Origin: Luteimicrobium album
GTDB lineage: Bacteria; Actinomycetota; Actinomycetes; Actinomycetales; Cellulomonadaceae
Length of the DNA stretch: 64,000 bases
Reading direction: 5' to 3'
Assembly (NCBI RefSeq): GCF_030161555.1
Contig: NZ_BSUK01000001.1
Coordinates: forward strand, 744,001-808,000
Shown here: piece after piece, positions 29,110-38,438 of the stretch
Layout of the letters: each line of letters opens with the position of its first letter
How positions within the stretch are numbered: position 1 is the stretch's first letter
Notes under the pieces: model-generated
Seen by the model: only the letters and a program-made list of their open reading frames with translations
Database searches by the model: none
What the model was told of the DNA's origin: nothing
Made by a program: the position numbers and the translations under genes

Positions 29110-29155
29110 CCGCTCCCCGCCCCTGGCCGACCACGGGATCCGCGTCCTCGGCGGT

Positions 29156-29804
29156 TCAGCTCCCCGCGGCGTCGAGGACGCAGATCGCGACCTGCACCCG
29201 GTTGTCGACGCCGAGCTTGGTGAACACGTGCCCGACGTGCGCCTTCACGGTCGGCACGCTCAGGTACAGCTCCTGCGCGATCTGCGCGTTGCTGAGCCCC
29301 GGGCGACGGCGTCGGCGATCTCCCGCTCGCGGTCCGTGAGGAGGGCGAGCCGCTCGCGCGCGTGCGCGGCCCGGCCCGGCCCCTGCTGCGTCGTGACCCG
29401 CTCGATCAGGGTCCGGACGACGGCGGGCGAGAGCATCGGCTCCCCGAGGCGACCCGACGCACGGCGTCGACGATGTCCGCGGGCGGCGTGTCCTTGAGCA
29501 GGAACCCGGCGGCGCCGGCGCTGAGCGCCCGGACGACGTGGTCGTCGGCCCCGAACGTCGTGAGCACGATGACGCGCGGCGGCATGGGCACCGACCGCAG
29601 GCGCGCGGTGGCCTCGATCCCGTCCATGACGGGCATCCGGATGTCCATGAGCACGACGTCGGGCCGCTGCTGCTCGACGAGCGCGAGTGCCGCGCGGCCG
29701 TCGTCGGCCTGCCCGACGATCTCCAGGTCGGAGGCCCCGCCGAGGATGAGGCCGAGACCGCTGCGGACGAGGGGGTCGTCGTCGACGAGGACGACCCGGA
29801 TCAC
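29156..29804 (-). CDS. NarL/LuxR-family response regulator
   Basis: 216 residues with one C restored at 29442-29445 and one at 29297-29300. Receiver: VVLVDDDPLVRSG (acidic pocket), phospho-acceptor Asp54 in VLMDIRMP, Thr in LTTFG, Lys in GFLLKDTPP. C-terminal helix-turn-helix: LTDREREIADAVARG, LSNAQIAQELYLSVPTVKAH. The start is GTG 29804, which overlaps the kinase stop (GTGA); ATG 29822 is an alternative. Partner of the kinase upstream. Confidence 0.9.
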
Positions 29805-30961
29805 TGCTGCCACGGCAGCCATGCTTCCAGGACGAACGCCCCGGGGTCCTCCCGGACCTCGAGCCGCCCGCCCGCGAGCTCGACGCGCTCGCGCATGCCG
29901 ACGAGCCCGAGCCCCGCGCCGGTCGCGGCGGTCGGGTCGGCGAGGCCGTTGCGGCCGTTGCGCACGACGACGCGCAGCCAGCCGTCCGGTGCCCCGCCGA
30001 CCGCGACGGTGACGGGCGAGCCGGGCGCGTGCTTCCGGGCGTTGGTCAGCCCCTCCTGGACGAGCCGGTACACGGTGCGGCCGATGCGGTCGGGCACGGC
30101 CGGCCCGTCGGGGACGTCGACGTCGAGCAGGACCCGGACCCCGGCCGCCGTGGCCTCGTCGGCGAGCTCGCGCAGGTCGGCGAGGGTCGGCTGGGGGCGG
30201 GTCGGCTCGCTCTCCCGCAGCACGCCGAGCACCTCCCGCAGCTCGACGAGCGCCTCGTGGGAGGTCGAGGAGATCAGCGCCGCGGTCTCGTGGACCCGCT
30301 CGGGCGGCAGGTCAGTCCGGTAGGCGAGCGCCCCGGCGTGCATGCTGATGAGCGAGATCCGGTGCGCGAGGACGTCGTGCATCTCGCGCGCGATCCGCTC
30401 GCGCTCGAGGGCGCGCGCCCGCTCGACCTGCAGCTCCTGCTGGCGTTCGGCCTGGTCGGCGCGATCCCGCAGCGACCAGAGAAGCTCGCGCCGCGAACCG
30501 ACGTACAGACCCCAGACGACGAACGCGGCGGTCACCACGACGGCGAACACGAGGTTGACCCACCAGGAGTCGTCGGTCGTGTGCGGCACGACGAGGTTGA
30601 ACACGAGCCCGGAGGCGACGCTCACGAGACCGACGCCGACGAGGCGCGGGACCTCGCGCCGCGTCGCGAGCGACACGAGCGCGAGCGACGCAGGACCGAC
30701 GGACGACGCCGACAGCACTCCGAAGCAGGCCAGCAGGAGCGCGATGGCGAAGGGGTTCCGTCGCCGGTTCACCACGAGGACGAAGGACAAGAGCCCGAGC
30801 ACGAGGTCGGCCCAGAACACCCACGGCCGGTGCGTGGCCTCGGCGTCGGCGACCTGAGACCAGGTCAGGAGCGAGACGAGGAACGCAAGGACGAGCCGCC
30901 ACGTCTGACCCCACCGCGTCAGCGGCGGGGCGTACTGGTCAGGAGGGGCGGGCACCCTCAC
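29801..30961 (-). CDS. HisKA_3 sensor histidine kinase
   Basis: 386 residues. About six helices (residues 20-160) with little outside the membrane, so it senses within or near the bilayer. The dimerisation/phospho-transfer motif is AREMHDVLAHRISLI (His195). The ATPase has VYRLVQEGLTNARKHAPG (N box) and GAGLGLVGMRERVELAGG (G box). It phosphorylates the adjacent NarL-type regulator. The start GTG 30961 is divergent from the ABC exporter genes, which are likely targets. Confidence 0.92.
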   Translation of the reverse strand: MRVPAPPDQYAPPLTRWGQTWRLVLAFLVSLLTWSQVADAEATHRPWVFWADLVLGLLSFVLVVNRRRNPFAIALLLACFGVLSASSVGPASLALVSLATRREVPRLVGVGLVSVASGLVFNLVVPHTTDDSWWVNLVFAVVVTAAFVVWGLYVGSRRELLWSLRDRADQAERQQELQVERARALERERIAREMHDVLAHRISLISMHAGALAYRTDLPPERVHETAALISSTSHEALVELREVLGVLRESEPTRPQPTLADLRELADEATAAGVRVLLDVDVPDGPAVPDRIGRTVYRLVQEGLTNARKHAPGSPVTVAVGGAPDGWLRVVVRNGRNGLADPTAATGAGLGLVGMRERVELAGGRLEVREDPGAFVLEAWLPWQQ

Positions 30962-31024
30962 ACCCTAGGAGCGCCGTCCGCCCGCGGCAGCGATCGCAGG
31001 TCTCGGGAGGGCTGCGACTTTGGT

Positions 31025-31052
31025 ATCGGACACGTCCAGCCCGTGGTCCGAT
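31025..31052. promoter_or_regulatory. Inverted repeat operator between kinase and ABC genes
   Basis: ATCGGAC (31025-31031) and GTCCGAT (31046-31052) are perfect inverted arms, 21 bp centre to centre (two DNA turns), in the 125-bp divergent region. It is a good candidate binding site for the neighbouring response regulator. Confidence 0.45.
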
Positions 31053-31086
31053 GCGCCGACCCGTGCCGGGCCACGAGGCTGGACGC

Positions 31087-32001
31087 ATGATCAGCTTCGA
31101 GAACGTGAGCAAGAGATACGGCGGCTTCACCGCCGTCGACGACGTCTCGTTCGTCGCCCGGTCAGGTCGGGTGACAGGCTTCCTCGGCCCGAACGGCGCG
31201 GGGAAGTCGACGAGCATGCGCATCATGGCGGGACTCACCCTGCCGGACCGTGGCATCGCGACGATCGGCGGGCACAAGTACGCCGACATCCCCAATCCCG
31301 GTCGGCACGTGGGCATCCTGCTCGACGCGTCCGCCCAGCACGTGGGCCGCACGGGCCGCGAGGTCCTGACCATCTCGGCGATGACGATGGGCCTCCCGGA
31401 GTCCCACGTTGACGAGATGCTCGAGACCGTCGGGCTCACGCCCGCTGAGGCCAAGCGCCGCGTCAGGAACTACTCGCTCGGCATGCGGCAGCGGCTCGGC
31501 ATCGCGAACGCCCTCATCGGCAAGCCGTCCGTCCTCATCCTCGATGAGCCGGCCAACGGGCTCGACCCTGCCGGCATCCACTGGATGCGCGGCCTCTTGC
31601 GCGACTTCGCCGCCGACGGCGGGACGGTCCTGCTGTCGTCGCACCTCTTGCACGAGGTCGAGATGATCGCAGACGACATGGTCCTCATCGGTCGCGGCCG
31701 CATTGTCGCGCAGGGCGCGAAGCACGAGCTGCTGCGGACGGCGGGGACATTCGTCCGCGCTGAAGACCCGGCGCTCCTGGCCAAGGCGCTGGTCGGTGCC
31801 GGCATCTCCGCCTCGGCCTCGGGCGACGGCGGGCTGCGCACCGATGCCGAACCGATCGCAGTCGGCCGGGCGGCTGCTGCCGTGGGAGCCGTCCTCCTCG
31901 AGCTGCGCCCCGCCGAGGGCGCCGGTCTGGAGGAGATGTTCCTCCAGCTCACCGCGTCCGACGCCCGTGAGTCCGTGACCACCCAAGGAGCCTCGGCATG
32001 A
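31087..32001 (+). CDS. ABC transporter ATP-binding protein
   Basis: 304 residues, of the ABC-2 exporter ATPase group. Walker A is GPNGAGKST, the signature is YSLGMRQRLGIANALIG, Walker B is VLILDEPANGLDP, and the switch His is in SSHLLHEVE. The last 80 residues form the usual C-terminal extension. ATGA overlap with the permease means they are made together. Lantibiotic-immunity or multidrug export is typical of this arrangement with a NarL two-component system; the cargo is not known. Confidence 0.92.
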   Translation: MISFENVSKRYGGFTAVDDVSFVARSGRVTGFLGPNGAGKSTSMRIMAGLTLPDRGIATIGGHKYADIPNPGRHVGILLDASAQHVGRTGREVLTISAMTMGLPESHVDEMLETVGLTPAEAKRRVRNYSLGMRQRLGIANALIGKPSVLILDEPANGLDPAGIHWMRGLLRDFAADGGTVLLSSHLLHEVEMIADDMVLIGRGRIVAQGAKHELLRTAGTFVRAEDPALLAKALVGAGISASASGDGGLRTDAEPIAVGRAAAAVGAVLLELRPAEGAGLEEMFLQLTASDARESVTTQGASA

Positions 32002-32806
32002 CCTCCGTCGCCACCAACCCGAACTTCCCCGCGACCAACGGCGGGGCCCGAGACACGCTCGACCTGTCCTCGACCCCCACCGTTCCGCTGACCCGTCTCA
32101 TCCGGGTCGAGATGCGCAAGATGCGGGACACCCGAGCCGGGACGTGGCTCCTGGCCGTCGTCGGTGTGGTCGCCGTCGCCGTCATGGTGGGCGTCTTCGT
32201 CTTCGGCGACGAGGAGGACCGGACGTTCTTCAACCTGCTCGGTGTCGCGTCCGTGCCGTTGAGCTTCATGCTCCCGGTCCTCGGCATCCTGCTGGTCTGC
32301 TCCGAGTGGGGTCAGCGGACGGCCCTCGTCACGTTCACGCTCACCCCGCACCGGGGCCGCGTGCTCGGCGCCAAGGTCGCCGCAGCCCTGCTCTTCGCTC
32401 TCAGCGCGATCGTGGTCGCCGCGATCCCTGCTGCGGTCCTCGCGCTCGTCGGCGGCGCGGCAGACCCTGGGCCGACGTGAGCGTCGGGATGCTGGGCCGT
32501 GTCCTGCTGGCGTTCGTGCTCGGCGTCGCCTGGGGCCTCGCCTTCGGTGCCGCGCTGCTCAACTCAGCGCTGGCGATCGTCGCCTACTTCCTGGTGCCGA
32601 CCCTGATCAGCATCGTAGGCGGGATCTGGAGCAGCCTCAGCGACAAGATCATCTGGTTCGACCTGAACCAGTCCAGCTCGGCGCTGTACGGGACGGACTC
32701 CATGACGGGTTCCGACTGGGCGCACATCGGGACGGGCGCGCTCCTGTGGATCGTCGTGCCGGGCGTGATCGGCACCTGGCGCGTCCTGCGCTCCGAGGTC
32801 AAGTAG
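31998..32806 (+). CDS. ABC-2 type transporter permease
   Basis: 269 residues with one C restored at 32465-32467 (uncorrected stop at 32480). About 60 cytosolic residues (LIRVEMRKMRDTRAGTWLL) are followed by six helices, including VVGVVAVAVMVGVFVFG, VPLSFMLPVLGILLV, and SALAIVAYFLVPTLISIVGG. EWGQRTALVTFTLTPHRGRVL is the conserved loop of the ABC-2 bacitracin-resistance-like permeases. Partner of the ATPase upstream. Confidence 0.87.
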
Positions 32807-32819
32807 ATCCGTGCCCGCC

Positions 32820-32869
32820 CGACGACGGCCGCACGCCACCCGCTGGGGGATGACGTGCGGCCGTCGTCG
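32820..32869 (+). terminator. 16-bp stem hairpin after the ABC permease
   Basis: CGACGACGGCCGCACG and its exact complement enclose an 18-nt loop, 13 bp past the permease stop. It probably ends the ABC transcript. The next kinase gene starts 16 bp later, so it might also affect that gene. Confidence 0.65.
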
Positions 32870-32885
32870 TCGGCAGACTGGGACG

Positions 32886-34172
32886 ATGCCCACCGCGCCG
32901 CCTGACGCCGCGCCCGCCGCGCGCCCGCGGTGGGGAGCGCGCACCGTGCGGGCGAGCGTGCTCCTGCTGCTCGGCGGCATCGTCGCGGCCGCGTACGTCC
33001 TGCTCGCGCAGGCGTTCGTCTCGATGCTGTCCCGGCCCGAGAACCCCGTCGTCGCGGTCGCCGTCCTCGCCGCGGTCACCGCCGTGCTGGGGGCCGTCCC
33101 GCCGTTCCTCGCGTCCGTCCGGACGCTCGAGGTCATGGCGGTCCGCACCTTCCTCGACGTCGACGTCCCCGTCCCGTCCGGCACCCCGACCCCCGCGACC
33201 CGGTGGCGCGCCGCCTGCTGGTACGGGCTGCATCTGGTCCTCGGGGCCGCCGTCGTGGGCGGGCTGCTCATCCTGGTCCCCATCGCCCTCGAGCTCGGGT
33301 TCAGCGCTCTGGGCGTCGACCTGCTCGGCGACGACACGACCTTGCCCTGGGACTCGCTCCCGCCGGCCGGACTGGTCGCGGTCGCCGCCGCGATGGTCCT
33401 CGCCGTCCCCCTCGTCACGGTCGCGAGCGCCGCCGTCCTGCGTCAGGCCGCCCCCGCGCTCCTCGGCCCCGACCAGGCCGAGCGGATCGCCGAGCTCGAG
33501 GCGGGCGGGCGCCGCCTCGCCGAGCGCGGGCGGCTCGCGCAGGAGCTCCACGACAGCGTCGGGCACGCCCTCACCGTCACCACCCTCCAGGCGGCCGCGG
33601 CCGCGCGCAGCCTCGACCGCGACCCCGAGGCCGCGCGTCGGGCGCTCACCGCGATCGAGGAGACGGGGCGGTCGGCGCTCGCCGACCTCGACCACGTCCT
33701 CGGGCTGCTCCGCGCGGACCCGCGCACGCCAGCGCCCGACACCCGGCGCACGCCCGGCACCCTCGACGACGTCCCGGCCCTGGTCGCGCAGGTGCGCGCG
33801 GGCGGGACGGACGTCACGTTCGACGGACTGCCTCCCGGACGGTCGGCGCCGCCCCGGGCCGTGTCGCACGAGGCGTACCGCGTCGTGCAGGAGGCCCTCA
33901 CGAACGCCGTCCGGCACGCGCCCGGAGCGGCGGTCGCCGTCCGGGCGACGTCCGACGGCGGCGCGCTCGTGGTCGAGGTCGCCAACACGCTCGACGGCGT
34001 CGCGGGCGAGGACCGGTCGCGGAGCCGCAGCGCCGGCGGCCGCGGCGTCACCGGCATGGCGGCCCGCGTCGAGGCGCTCGGCGGCCGGCTCGGCATGGGA
34101 CCCGAGCCCGACGACGCCGGTGGCGGACGATGGGTCGTCCGCGCCACCTTCCGCGTCCCGGAGGCACCATGA
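32886..34172 (+). CDS. HisKA_3 sensor histidine kinase
   Basis: 428 residues from ATG 32886 (MPTAPPDAAPA), chosen because the upstream frame lies inside the hairpin; CAGACT 6 nt before it could be a weak leaderless -10. Four helices are at about 22-40, 55-75, 110-135 and 160-180. H box: AQELHDSVGHALTV (His222). N box: EALTNAVRHAPG. The G box region is GGRGVTGMAARVEALGG. The stop overlaps the regulator start (ATGA). Confidence 0.9.
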   Translation: MPTAPPDAAPAARPRWGARTVRASVLLLLGGIVAAAYVLLAQAFVSMLSRPENPVVAVAVLAAVTAVLGAVPPFLASVRTLEVMAVRTFLDVDVPVPSGTPTPATRWRAACWYGLHLVLGAAVVGGLLILVPIALELGFSALGVDLLGDDTTLPWDSLPPAGLVAVAAAMVLAVPLVTVASAAVLRQAAPALLGPDQAERIAELEAGGRRLAERGRLAQELHDSVGHALTVTTLQAAAAARSLDRDPEAARRALTAIEETGRSALADLDHVLGLLRADPRTPAPDTRRTPGTLDDVPALVAQVRAGGTDVTFDGLPPGRSAPPRAVSHEAYRVVQEALTNAVRHAPGAAVAVRATSDGGALVVEVANTLDGVAGEDRSRSRSAGGRGVTGMAARVEALGGRLGMGPEPDDAGGGRWVVRATFRVPEAP

Positions 34173-34810
34173 CGACCCGTGTCGCGCTCGTCGACGACGA
34201 GTCCCTCGTCCGCGCGGGCCTGCGCGCGATCATCGTCGCGGAGGACGACCTGGAGGTCGTCGGCGAGGCCGGCGACGGGTCGGAGGTGCTCGCGCTCGTC
34301 GCCGAGACGCGGCCCGACGTGCTGCTCCTCGACGTCCGGATGCCTCACGTGGACGGCATCACCGCGCTGCGGGCGCTGCTCGCCCGGTACCCGGACGCGC
34401 GCGTCCTCGTCGTGACGACGTTCGAGAACGACGACCACGTCCTCGACGCGCTCGCGGCGGGCGCCCACGGCTTCCTGCTCAAGCGCGCCCGCCCCGAGGA
34501 GATCGTGCACGCGGTGCGCGTCGTCGCGCGCGGGGACTCGCTCGTCGTCCCCGCGACGGTGCGCCGGCTCGCGGTCGGCCGGCCGCCGTCGGGCGACCTG
34601 CGCGCGGAGGCCCGGCTCACCGACCGCGAGGCCGAGGTGCTGCAGCTCGTCGCGACGGGCCGGTCGAACCAGGAGATCGCGGACGACCTGTTCCTCGGCG
34701 TCGAGACCGTCCGCACCCACGTCGCGAACGTCCTCGCGAAGCTGGGGGTGCGGGACCGGACCCAGGCCGTCGTCCGGGCGTACGCGTCGGGGTTCGTCGT
34801 CCCCGGCTGA
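34169..34810 (+). CDS. NarL/LuxR-family response regulator
   Basis: 213 residues, complete. Asp55 in VLLLDVRMP is the phosphorylation site, with VALVDDESLVRAG, VTTFEND and GFLLKRA completing the receiver. HTH: LTDREAEVLQLVATGRSNQE and DLFLGVETVRTHVANVLAKL. It is coupled to the kinase upstream. The palindromes at 34825-34873, before the membrane protein gene, may be its sites. Confidence 0.93.
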   Translation: MTTRVALVDDESLVRAGLRAIIVAEDDLEVVGEAGDGSEVLALVAETRPDVLLLDVRMPHVDGITALRALLARYPDARVLVVTTFENDDHVLDALAAGAHGFLLKRARPEEIVHAVRVVARGDSLVVPATVRRLAVGRPPSGDLRAEARLTDREAEVLQLVATGRSNQEIADDLFLGVETVRTHVANVLAKLGVRDRTQAVVRAYASGFVVPG

Positions 34811-34824
34811 CCCCTCGTGCCGGC

Positions 34825-34873
34825 TCACCCGCGCGGGTGACGTCCCCTCGGGAGAGTTCCCCGCCGCGGGTGA
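34825..34873. promoter_or_regulatory. Perfect 16-bp palindrome and extra half-site
   Basis: TCACCCGCGCGGGTGA (34825-34840) is a perfect palindrome. Its half GCGGGTGA recurs at 34866-34873. It lies in the 97-bp gap between the response regulator and a membrane protein gene and looks like an operator, or a short terminator-like stem. Confidence 0.45.
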
Positions 34874-34907
34874 TCCGGCGGCACCGCGCCGCGACGAGGG
34901 TCGAGAC

Positions 34908-36070
34908 ATGAGCACCCGAACCCTTTCCTCCCCCGCACCCGTCCTCCGCTCCGACACCGACCCACCGGACCCGCCGCGCCCGACGCCGGACCCCGGGTCC
35001 CTGCGCATCGGCCGTGGCGCCGTCGTCGCCCGCGTCGCCGCCGGGTGGTGGGCCGCCGCGGCAGCCGTCGCGCTCGTCGTCGCGCTCACCGGGCACTCGC
35101 TGCCCGTGGGCGCTGCCAGCGGCGAGGAAGGCACCCTCTCGCGCACCTCGACGGCGGCACGCTGACCGTGTGGACCGGCGTGCTGGCCGTCGTCGGTGCG
35201 CTCGTCGCGACGGCGTCCCTGCGCCTGCCCGGGCTCCCCGGCGCCGTGGTGACCCGGCGCACTCGCGCGGCGGTGCTCGCGGCCGGCGGCGCCGTCCTGG
35301 CCGGGGTGGTCGCGAGCACCGATCTCACCGTCCTGGCGCGCCTCGGCTATCTCCCCGCGATGCTGATCCTCGCGCCGTTCGACGACGACTTCCGGGACGC
35401 CCTGCTGCACAAGACGGTCACGGGGGTGTCGGTGTTCCAGACGGCGGTCCTGGTCGGAGGTGCGCTCCTCGCCGTCGCGGTCGTGCGGTTCGACCGGGCC
35501 GCGCGGGCCGCGCGGGCCGCGTGCGCGTCGTGCGGCAGGCACGACGACGGCCGTGACCCCGCCTGGACGACGCCCGCCTCCGCGGCCCGGTGGGGCCGAC
35601 GCGTCACGGTCGCCGCTGCCGCGGTGCCCCTGGTGTACGCGGCGACACGACTCGCGTGGGTCCTCGGGATCTCGCTCGGATTCGACGACCTCGGCGAGCT
35701 GCGGAACTCCGACGGCTGGATCGCCGCCCTCGGGCTCGGCTCGTTCGCCGTGGTCGGTGCGGTCCTGACGCTCGGCCTCACGCAGCGCTGGGGCGAGCGG
35801 TTCCCCCGCTGGGCGGTCGGCCTCGCCGGCCGTCGGGTGCCCGTCTCGCTCGCCGTCGTCCCCGCGACCGCCGTCGCGGTCGCGGTCATGCCGGCGGGGT
35901 TCACGCTGATCGGCGGGGTCCTGGACGCCGAGCTGAAGCTCGGCGGCGGCGGGCTGGCCGCGTTCGGGCCCGCGTTCCTGTGGCCTGCCTGGAGCGTCCT
36001 GCTCGGCGCCGCGACCTACGCGTACTGGCTGCGCCGCCGCGGCACCTGCCAGGTCTGCCACCGCGGTTGA
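34908..36070 (+). CDS. Polytopic membrane protein with two CxxC motifs, unknown function
   Basis: 387 residues with one C restored at 35134-35136 (uncorrected stop at 35165). After about 35 Pro/Asp-rich cytosolic residues come some eight helices. CASCGRH is in a central loop and CQVCHRG at the very C-terminus, so a bound metal or redox pair is possible. A small RAARAARAA repeat precedes the first cysteines. I do not recognise the family. Its place after a two-component system and palindromes suggests it is a target of that system. Confidence 0.7.
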
Positions 36071-36081
36071 GCGACGACCCC

Positions 36082-36087
36082 TAGGCT
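36082..36087 (+). promoter_or_regulatory. Leaderless promoter of the GNAT gene
   Basis: TAGGCT ends 6 nt before GTG 36094. Confidence 0.45.
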
Positions 36088-36093
36088 CGCGTC

Positions 36094-36654
36094 GTGACCC
36101 ACGCCGAGCCTCTTGTCCTCCCCACCCCCGACGACGTCGCGCAGCTCAGCGAGGTCCTGATCGCATGCGTGACGGACAGCGCGAGCGTCGGGTGGGTCGC
36201 ACCTCCCGGACCGGACGCCGCCGCGGCATGGTGGAACGCCTTCCTCGCCGACGCGTCGACCCGGACGTGGGTCGCCCGCGACGAGGCCGGCCGGGTCGTC
36301 GGGACCGCGTCGCTCGTCCTGGCGGGCCAGGAGAACGGCCTGCACCGGGCCGAGGTCGTCAAGGTCCTCGTGCATCCCCGTGCCCGACGGCGCGGGCTCG
36401 CCCGGGCGCTGCTGGGCGCGGTCGAGGACGGTGCCCGGGCGGCCGGGCGGTCGCTCCTCGTCCTCGACACCAACGAGGGCAGCGACGCCGAGCGCCTGTA
36501 CGTCCGGTCGGGCTACCAGCGCGTGGGTGCGATCCCCGACTTCTCGGTGCAGACGGACGGGACGCTCCACGCCACCGTCGTCTACTACCGGCGGGTGGGA
36601 ACCGGGCAGGGCGAAGTCCGTCCCCAGGGGGACCGCATTCACAGCGAATCGTGA
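36094..36654 (+). CDS. GNAT-family N-acetyltransferase
   Basis: 186 residues. The acetyl-CoA pyrophosphate loop is VLVHPRARRRGLARALLGAVE, here Q/RxxGxG/A-like, followed by RLYVRSGYQRVGAIPDF, the usual C-terminal strand and helix. VARDEAGRVVGTASLVLAGQ is the central sheet. The acceptor is unknown. Its C-terminus crosses the direct repeats that precede mshD; the genes are 12 bp apart and could share a transcript. Confidence 0.85.
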   Translation: MTHAEPLVLPTPDDVAQLSEVLIACVTDSASVGWVAPPGPDAAAAWWNAFLADASTRTWVARDEAGRVVGTASLVLAGQENGLHRAEVVKVLVHPRARRRGLARALLGAVEDGARAAGRSLLVLDTNEGSDAERLYVRSGYQRVGAIPDFSVQTDGTLHATVVYYRRVGTGQGEVRPQGDRIHSES

Positions 36655-36665
36655 TGGAATCGTGA
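36646..36665 (+). repeat. Two 9-bp direct repeats just before mshD
   Basis: GAATCGTGA occurs at 36646-36654 and 36657-36665, an 11-bp period on one face of the helix, ending 1 bp before the mshD ATG. It covers the GNAT stop codon. A repressor site is possible; no Shine-Dalgarno is seen here. Confidence 0.4.
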
Positions 36666-36666
36666 C

Positions 36667-37707
36667 ATGAATGACTTCACGTCCGCCGTCGCCTCGATGT
36701 TCGCGGTCGGACGCACCCTCGAGTTCACCGTCGAGGACCGGCGAGGCCCCCTGTCCCCCGAAGACGCGCTGGCGGTGCGCGCCCTCGCCCGCGAGGCCGA
36801 GTCCAACGACGGCGTCGCGCCCCTCTCCGAACAGCCCCTCCTCTCGCTCGAGACCGCCGAGGCTCCCGTGCGGCACGTCCTCGCGCGGGCGTCGTCGTCC
36901 GCGGAGAACCGGCCCGCCGGGCAGCGGGGTGCCCGCGGCCCGCGCGGCCAACGGCTCCCTGCGCTCCTCGCCTACGCGCAGGTCGACCTCGGCGGCACCT
37001 CGCGCGCCGGTGCGGAGCTAGTCGTGCACCCGCTCGTCCGGCGGCGCGGCATCGGTCTCGCCGTCCTCTCGCGCGCCATGCACGTCGCCGCGGCGCGTGA
37101 CCGCAGCCTCGCACTCTGGGCGCACGGCGACCTTCCCGCCGCGCGCCGGCTCGCGCGGAGCCGCAACCTCGCCGTCGTGCGCGAGCTGTGGCGCATGGAA
37201 CGGCCCCTGCCGGCGCTCGACGATCTCGCGGCCGAGGGGCTCGCGGCGGGCGACGCCCCGGACGGCTACCGGGCACGCGCCTTCGTTCCCGGCCAGGACG
37301 AGCCGGCCTGGGTGCGCCTCAACTCGCGCGTCTTCGCGGAGCACCCCGAGCAGGGCCGCGTCACGATGGCCGACGTCCGGGCCCGGGAGGCCGAGGACTG
37401 GTTCGACGCGGACGGCTTCGTGCTCGTCGAGCGCGCCTCCGACGGTGAGCTCGTCGGCTACTGCTGGACCAAGGTCCCACCCGAGACCCCGCGGACCGGC
37501 GAGATCTACGTGCTCGGCGTCGACGCGTCCGCGCGCGGGACCGGACTCGGCGGGTGGCTGCTGCGGGCCGGTCTCGAGAAGCTCGCCGGGCGCGGCACGA
37601 CCACGGTCGAGCTGTACGTCGACGGGGACAACGAGGCCGCCGTCGCCGTCTACGAGCGCGCCGGGTTCAAGCGCGCCGCCGCCGACGTGCAGCTCGCCGT
37701 CGGGTAG
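36667..37707 (+). CDS. mshD: Mycothiol synthase
   Basis: 346 residues, two GNAT domains in tandem. The enzyme acetylates Cys-GlcN-Ins to make mycothiol, the low-molecular-weight thiol of Actinobacteria. Domain 1 has ELVVHPLVRRRGIGLAVLSR; domain 2 has VLGVDASARGTGLGGWLLRA, with ELYVDGDNEAAVAVYERAGF. The middle, EPAWVRLNSRVFAEHPEQG and GYCWTKVPPE, is diagnostic of MshD. It ends 7 bp before the convergent GyrI-like gene. Confidence 0.93.
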   Translation: MNDFTSAVASMFAVGRTLEFTVEDRRGPLSPEDALAVRALAREAESNDGVAPLSEQPLLSLETAEAPVRHVLARASSSAENRPAGQRGARGPRGQRLPALLAYAQVDLGGTSRAGAELVVHPLVRRRGIGLAVLSRAMHVAAARDRSLALWAHGDLPAARRLARSRNLAVVRELWRMERPLPALDDLAAEGLAAGDAPDGYRARAFVPGQDEPAWVRLNSRVFAEHPEQGRVTMADVRAREAEDWFDADGFVLVERASDGELVGYCWTKVPPETPRTGEIYVLGVDASARGTGLGGWLLRAGLEKLAGRGTTTVELYVDGDNEAAVAVYERAGFKRAAADVQLAVG

Positions 37708-37714
37708 CGCTCGG

Positions 37715-38329
37715 CTAGGCCGGGGCGACCGGCTGGCGCAGGATCGTGCGGAGCCTCGCCGGGTCCGCGCGGCGCGGGTCGCTCAGGTAGATCTCGTGGT
37801 GCTTGCCGGTCGGACGCAGCCCCTGCTCGGGGACGAACCGGTCGTGGAGGTCCGCGAGGACCGGACCTTCGTCGTCGTACGGACCGACGTGGAGGGTCTG
37901 AACGCACAGGCCCTCGTCGAGACGCTCACGACGGACCTCGTCGAGGACGGGTGCGCCGCCCTTCGAGCGGACCTTGGCGCGTGCGGCCTCCACGTGGCCC
38001 GGCCCGAGCCAGTCCGGCACGAGGATCATCAGCGTCCAGTCCCAGCGGGACTTGTCGCGGGCCGAGGTGAACGTCGCCAGGTCGTCGGCCCACCACAGCG
38101 CCTCGAGCGGCATCACCGCGTAGTCGCGGCCCACCTCGATCTTGCTCAGGAACTTCAGCGCGTACGCGAGCGGGTACAGCGACGCGAGCGCGTCCCGGTA
38201 CGCCGGGGCCGTGTTCGGGTCGCCGTGACCGTCCACCATGAGGAACCACAGCGGCGGGACGGTCACGACGTCGAACCGTCCGCGCCGGGCCGTGTAGGTC
38301 GGGAGCTCGCGCTTGAGGTCCACCTTCAT
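37715..38329 (-). CDS. GyrI-like (SOUL/AraC effector-binding fold) small-molecule binding protein
   Basis: 204 residues. MKVDLKRELPTYTARRGRFD, VTVPPLWFLMVDGHGDPN, VMPLEALWWADD, WTLMILVPDW and CVQTLHVGPYDDEGP match actinobacterial GyrI-like domain proteins, which usually bind or hydrolyse small molecules. No DNA-binding domain is attached. The start ATG 38329 has AGGAG upstream. Stop is TAG. Confidence 0.85.
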   Translation of the reverse strand: MKVDLKRELPTYTARRGRFDVVTVPPLWFLMVDGHGDPNTAPAYRDALASLYPLAYALKFLSKIEVGRDYAVMPLEALWWADDLATFTSARDKSRWDWTLMILVPDWLGPGHVEAARAKVRSKGGAPVLDEVRRERLDEGLCVQTLHVGPYDDEGPVLADLHDRFVPEQGLRPTGKHHEIYLSDPRRADPARLRTILRQPVAPA

Positions 38330-38425
38330 GGGTCGCTCCTGTCGGGTCGGTCCGCGCGCCGGGTGGACCACAGTCTGGACGACGAGCACCGGAACGTCTC
38401 GCCCCCAGGGCGACCTCGGCGCGCG

Positions 38426-38431
38426 TAGGCT
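38426..38431 (+). promoter_or_regulatory. Leaderless promoter of the MoxR-type gene
   Basis: TAGGCT ends 7 nt before ATG 38439. Confidence 0.45.
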
Positions 38432-38438
38432 CGCAGGG

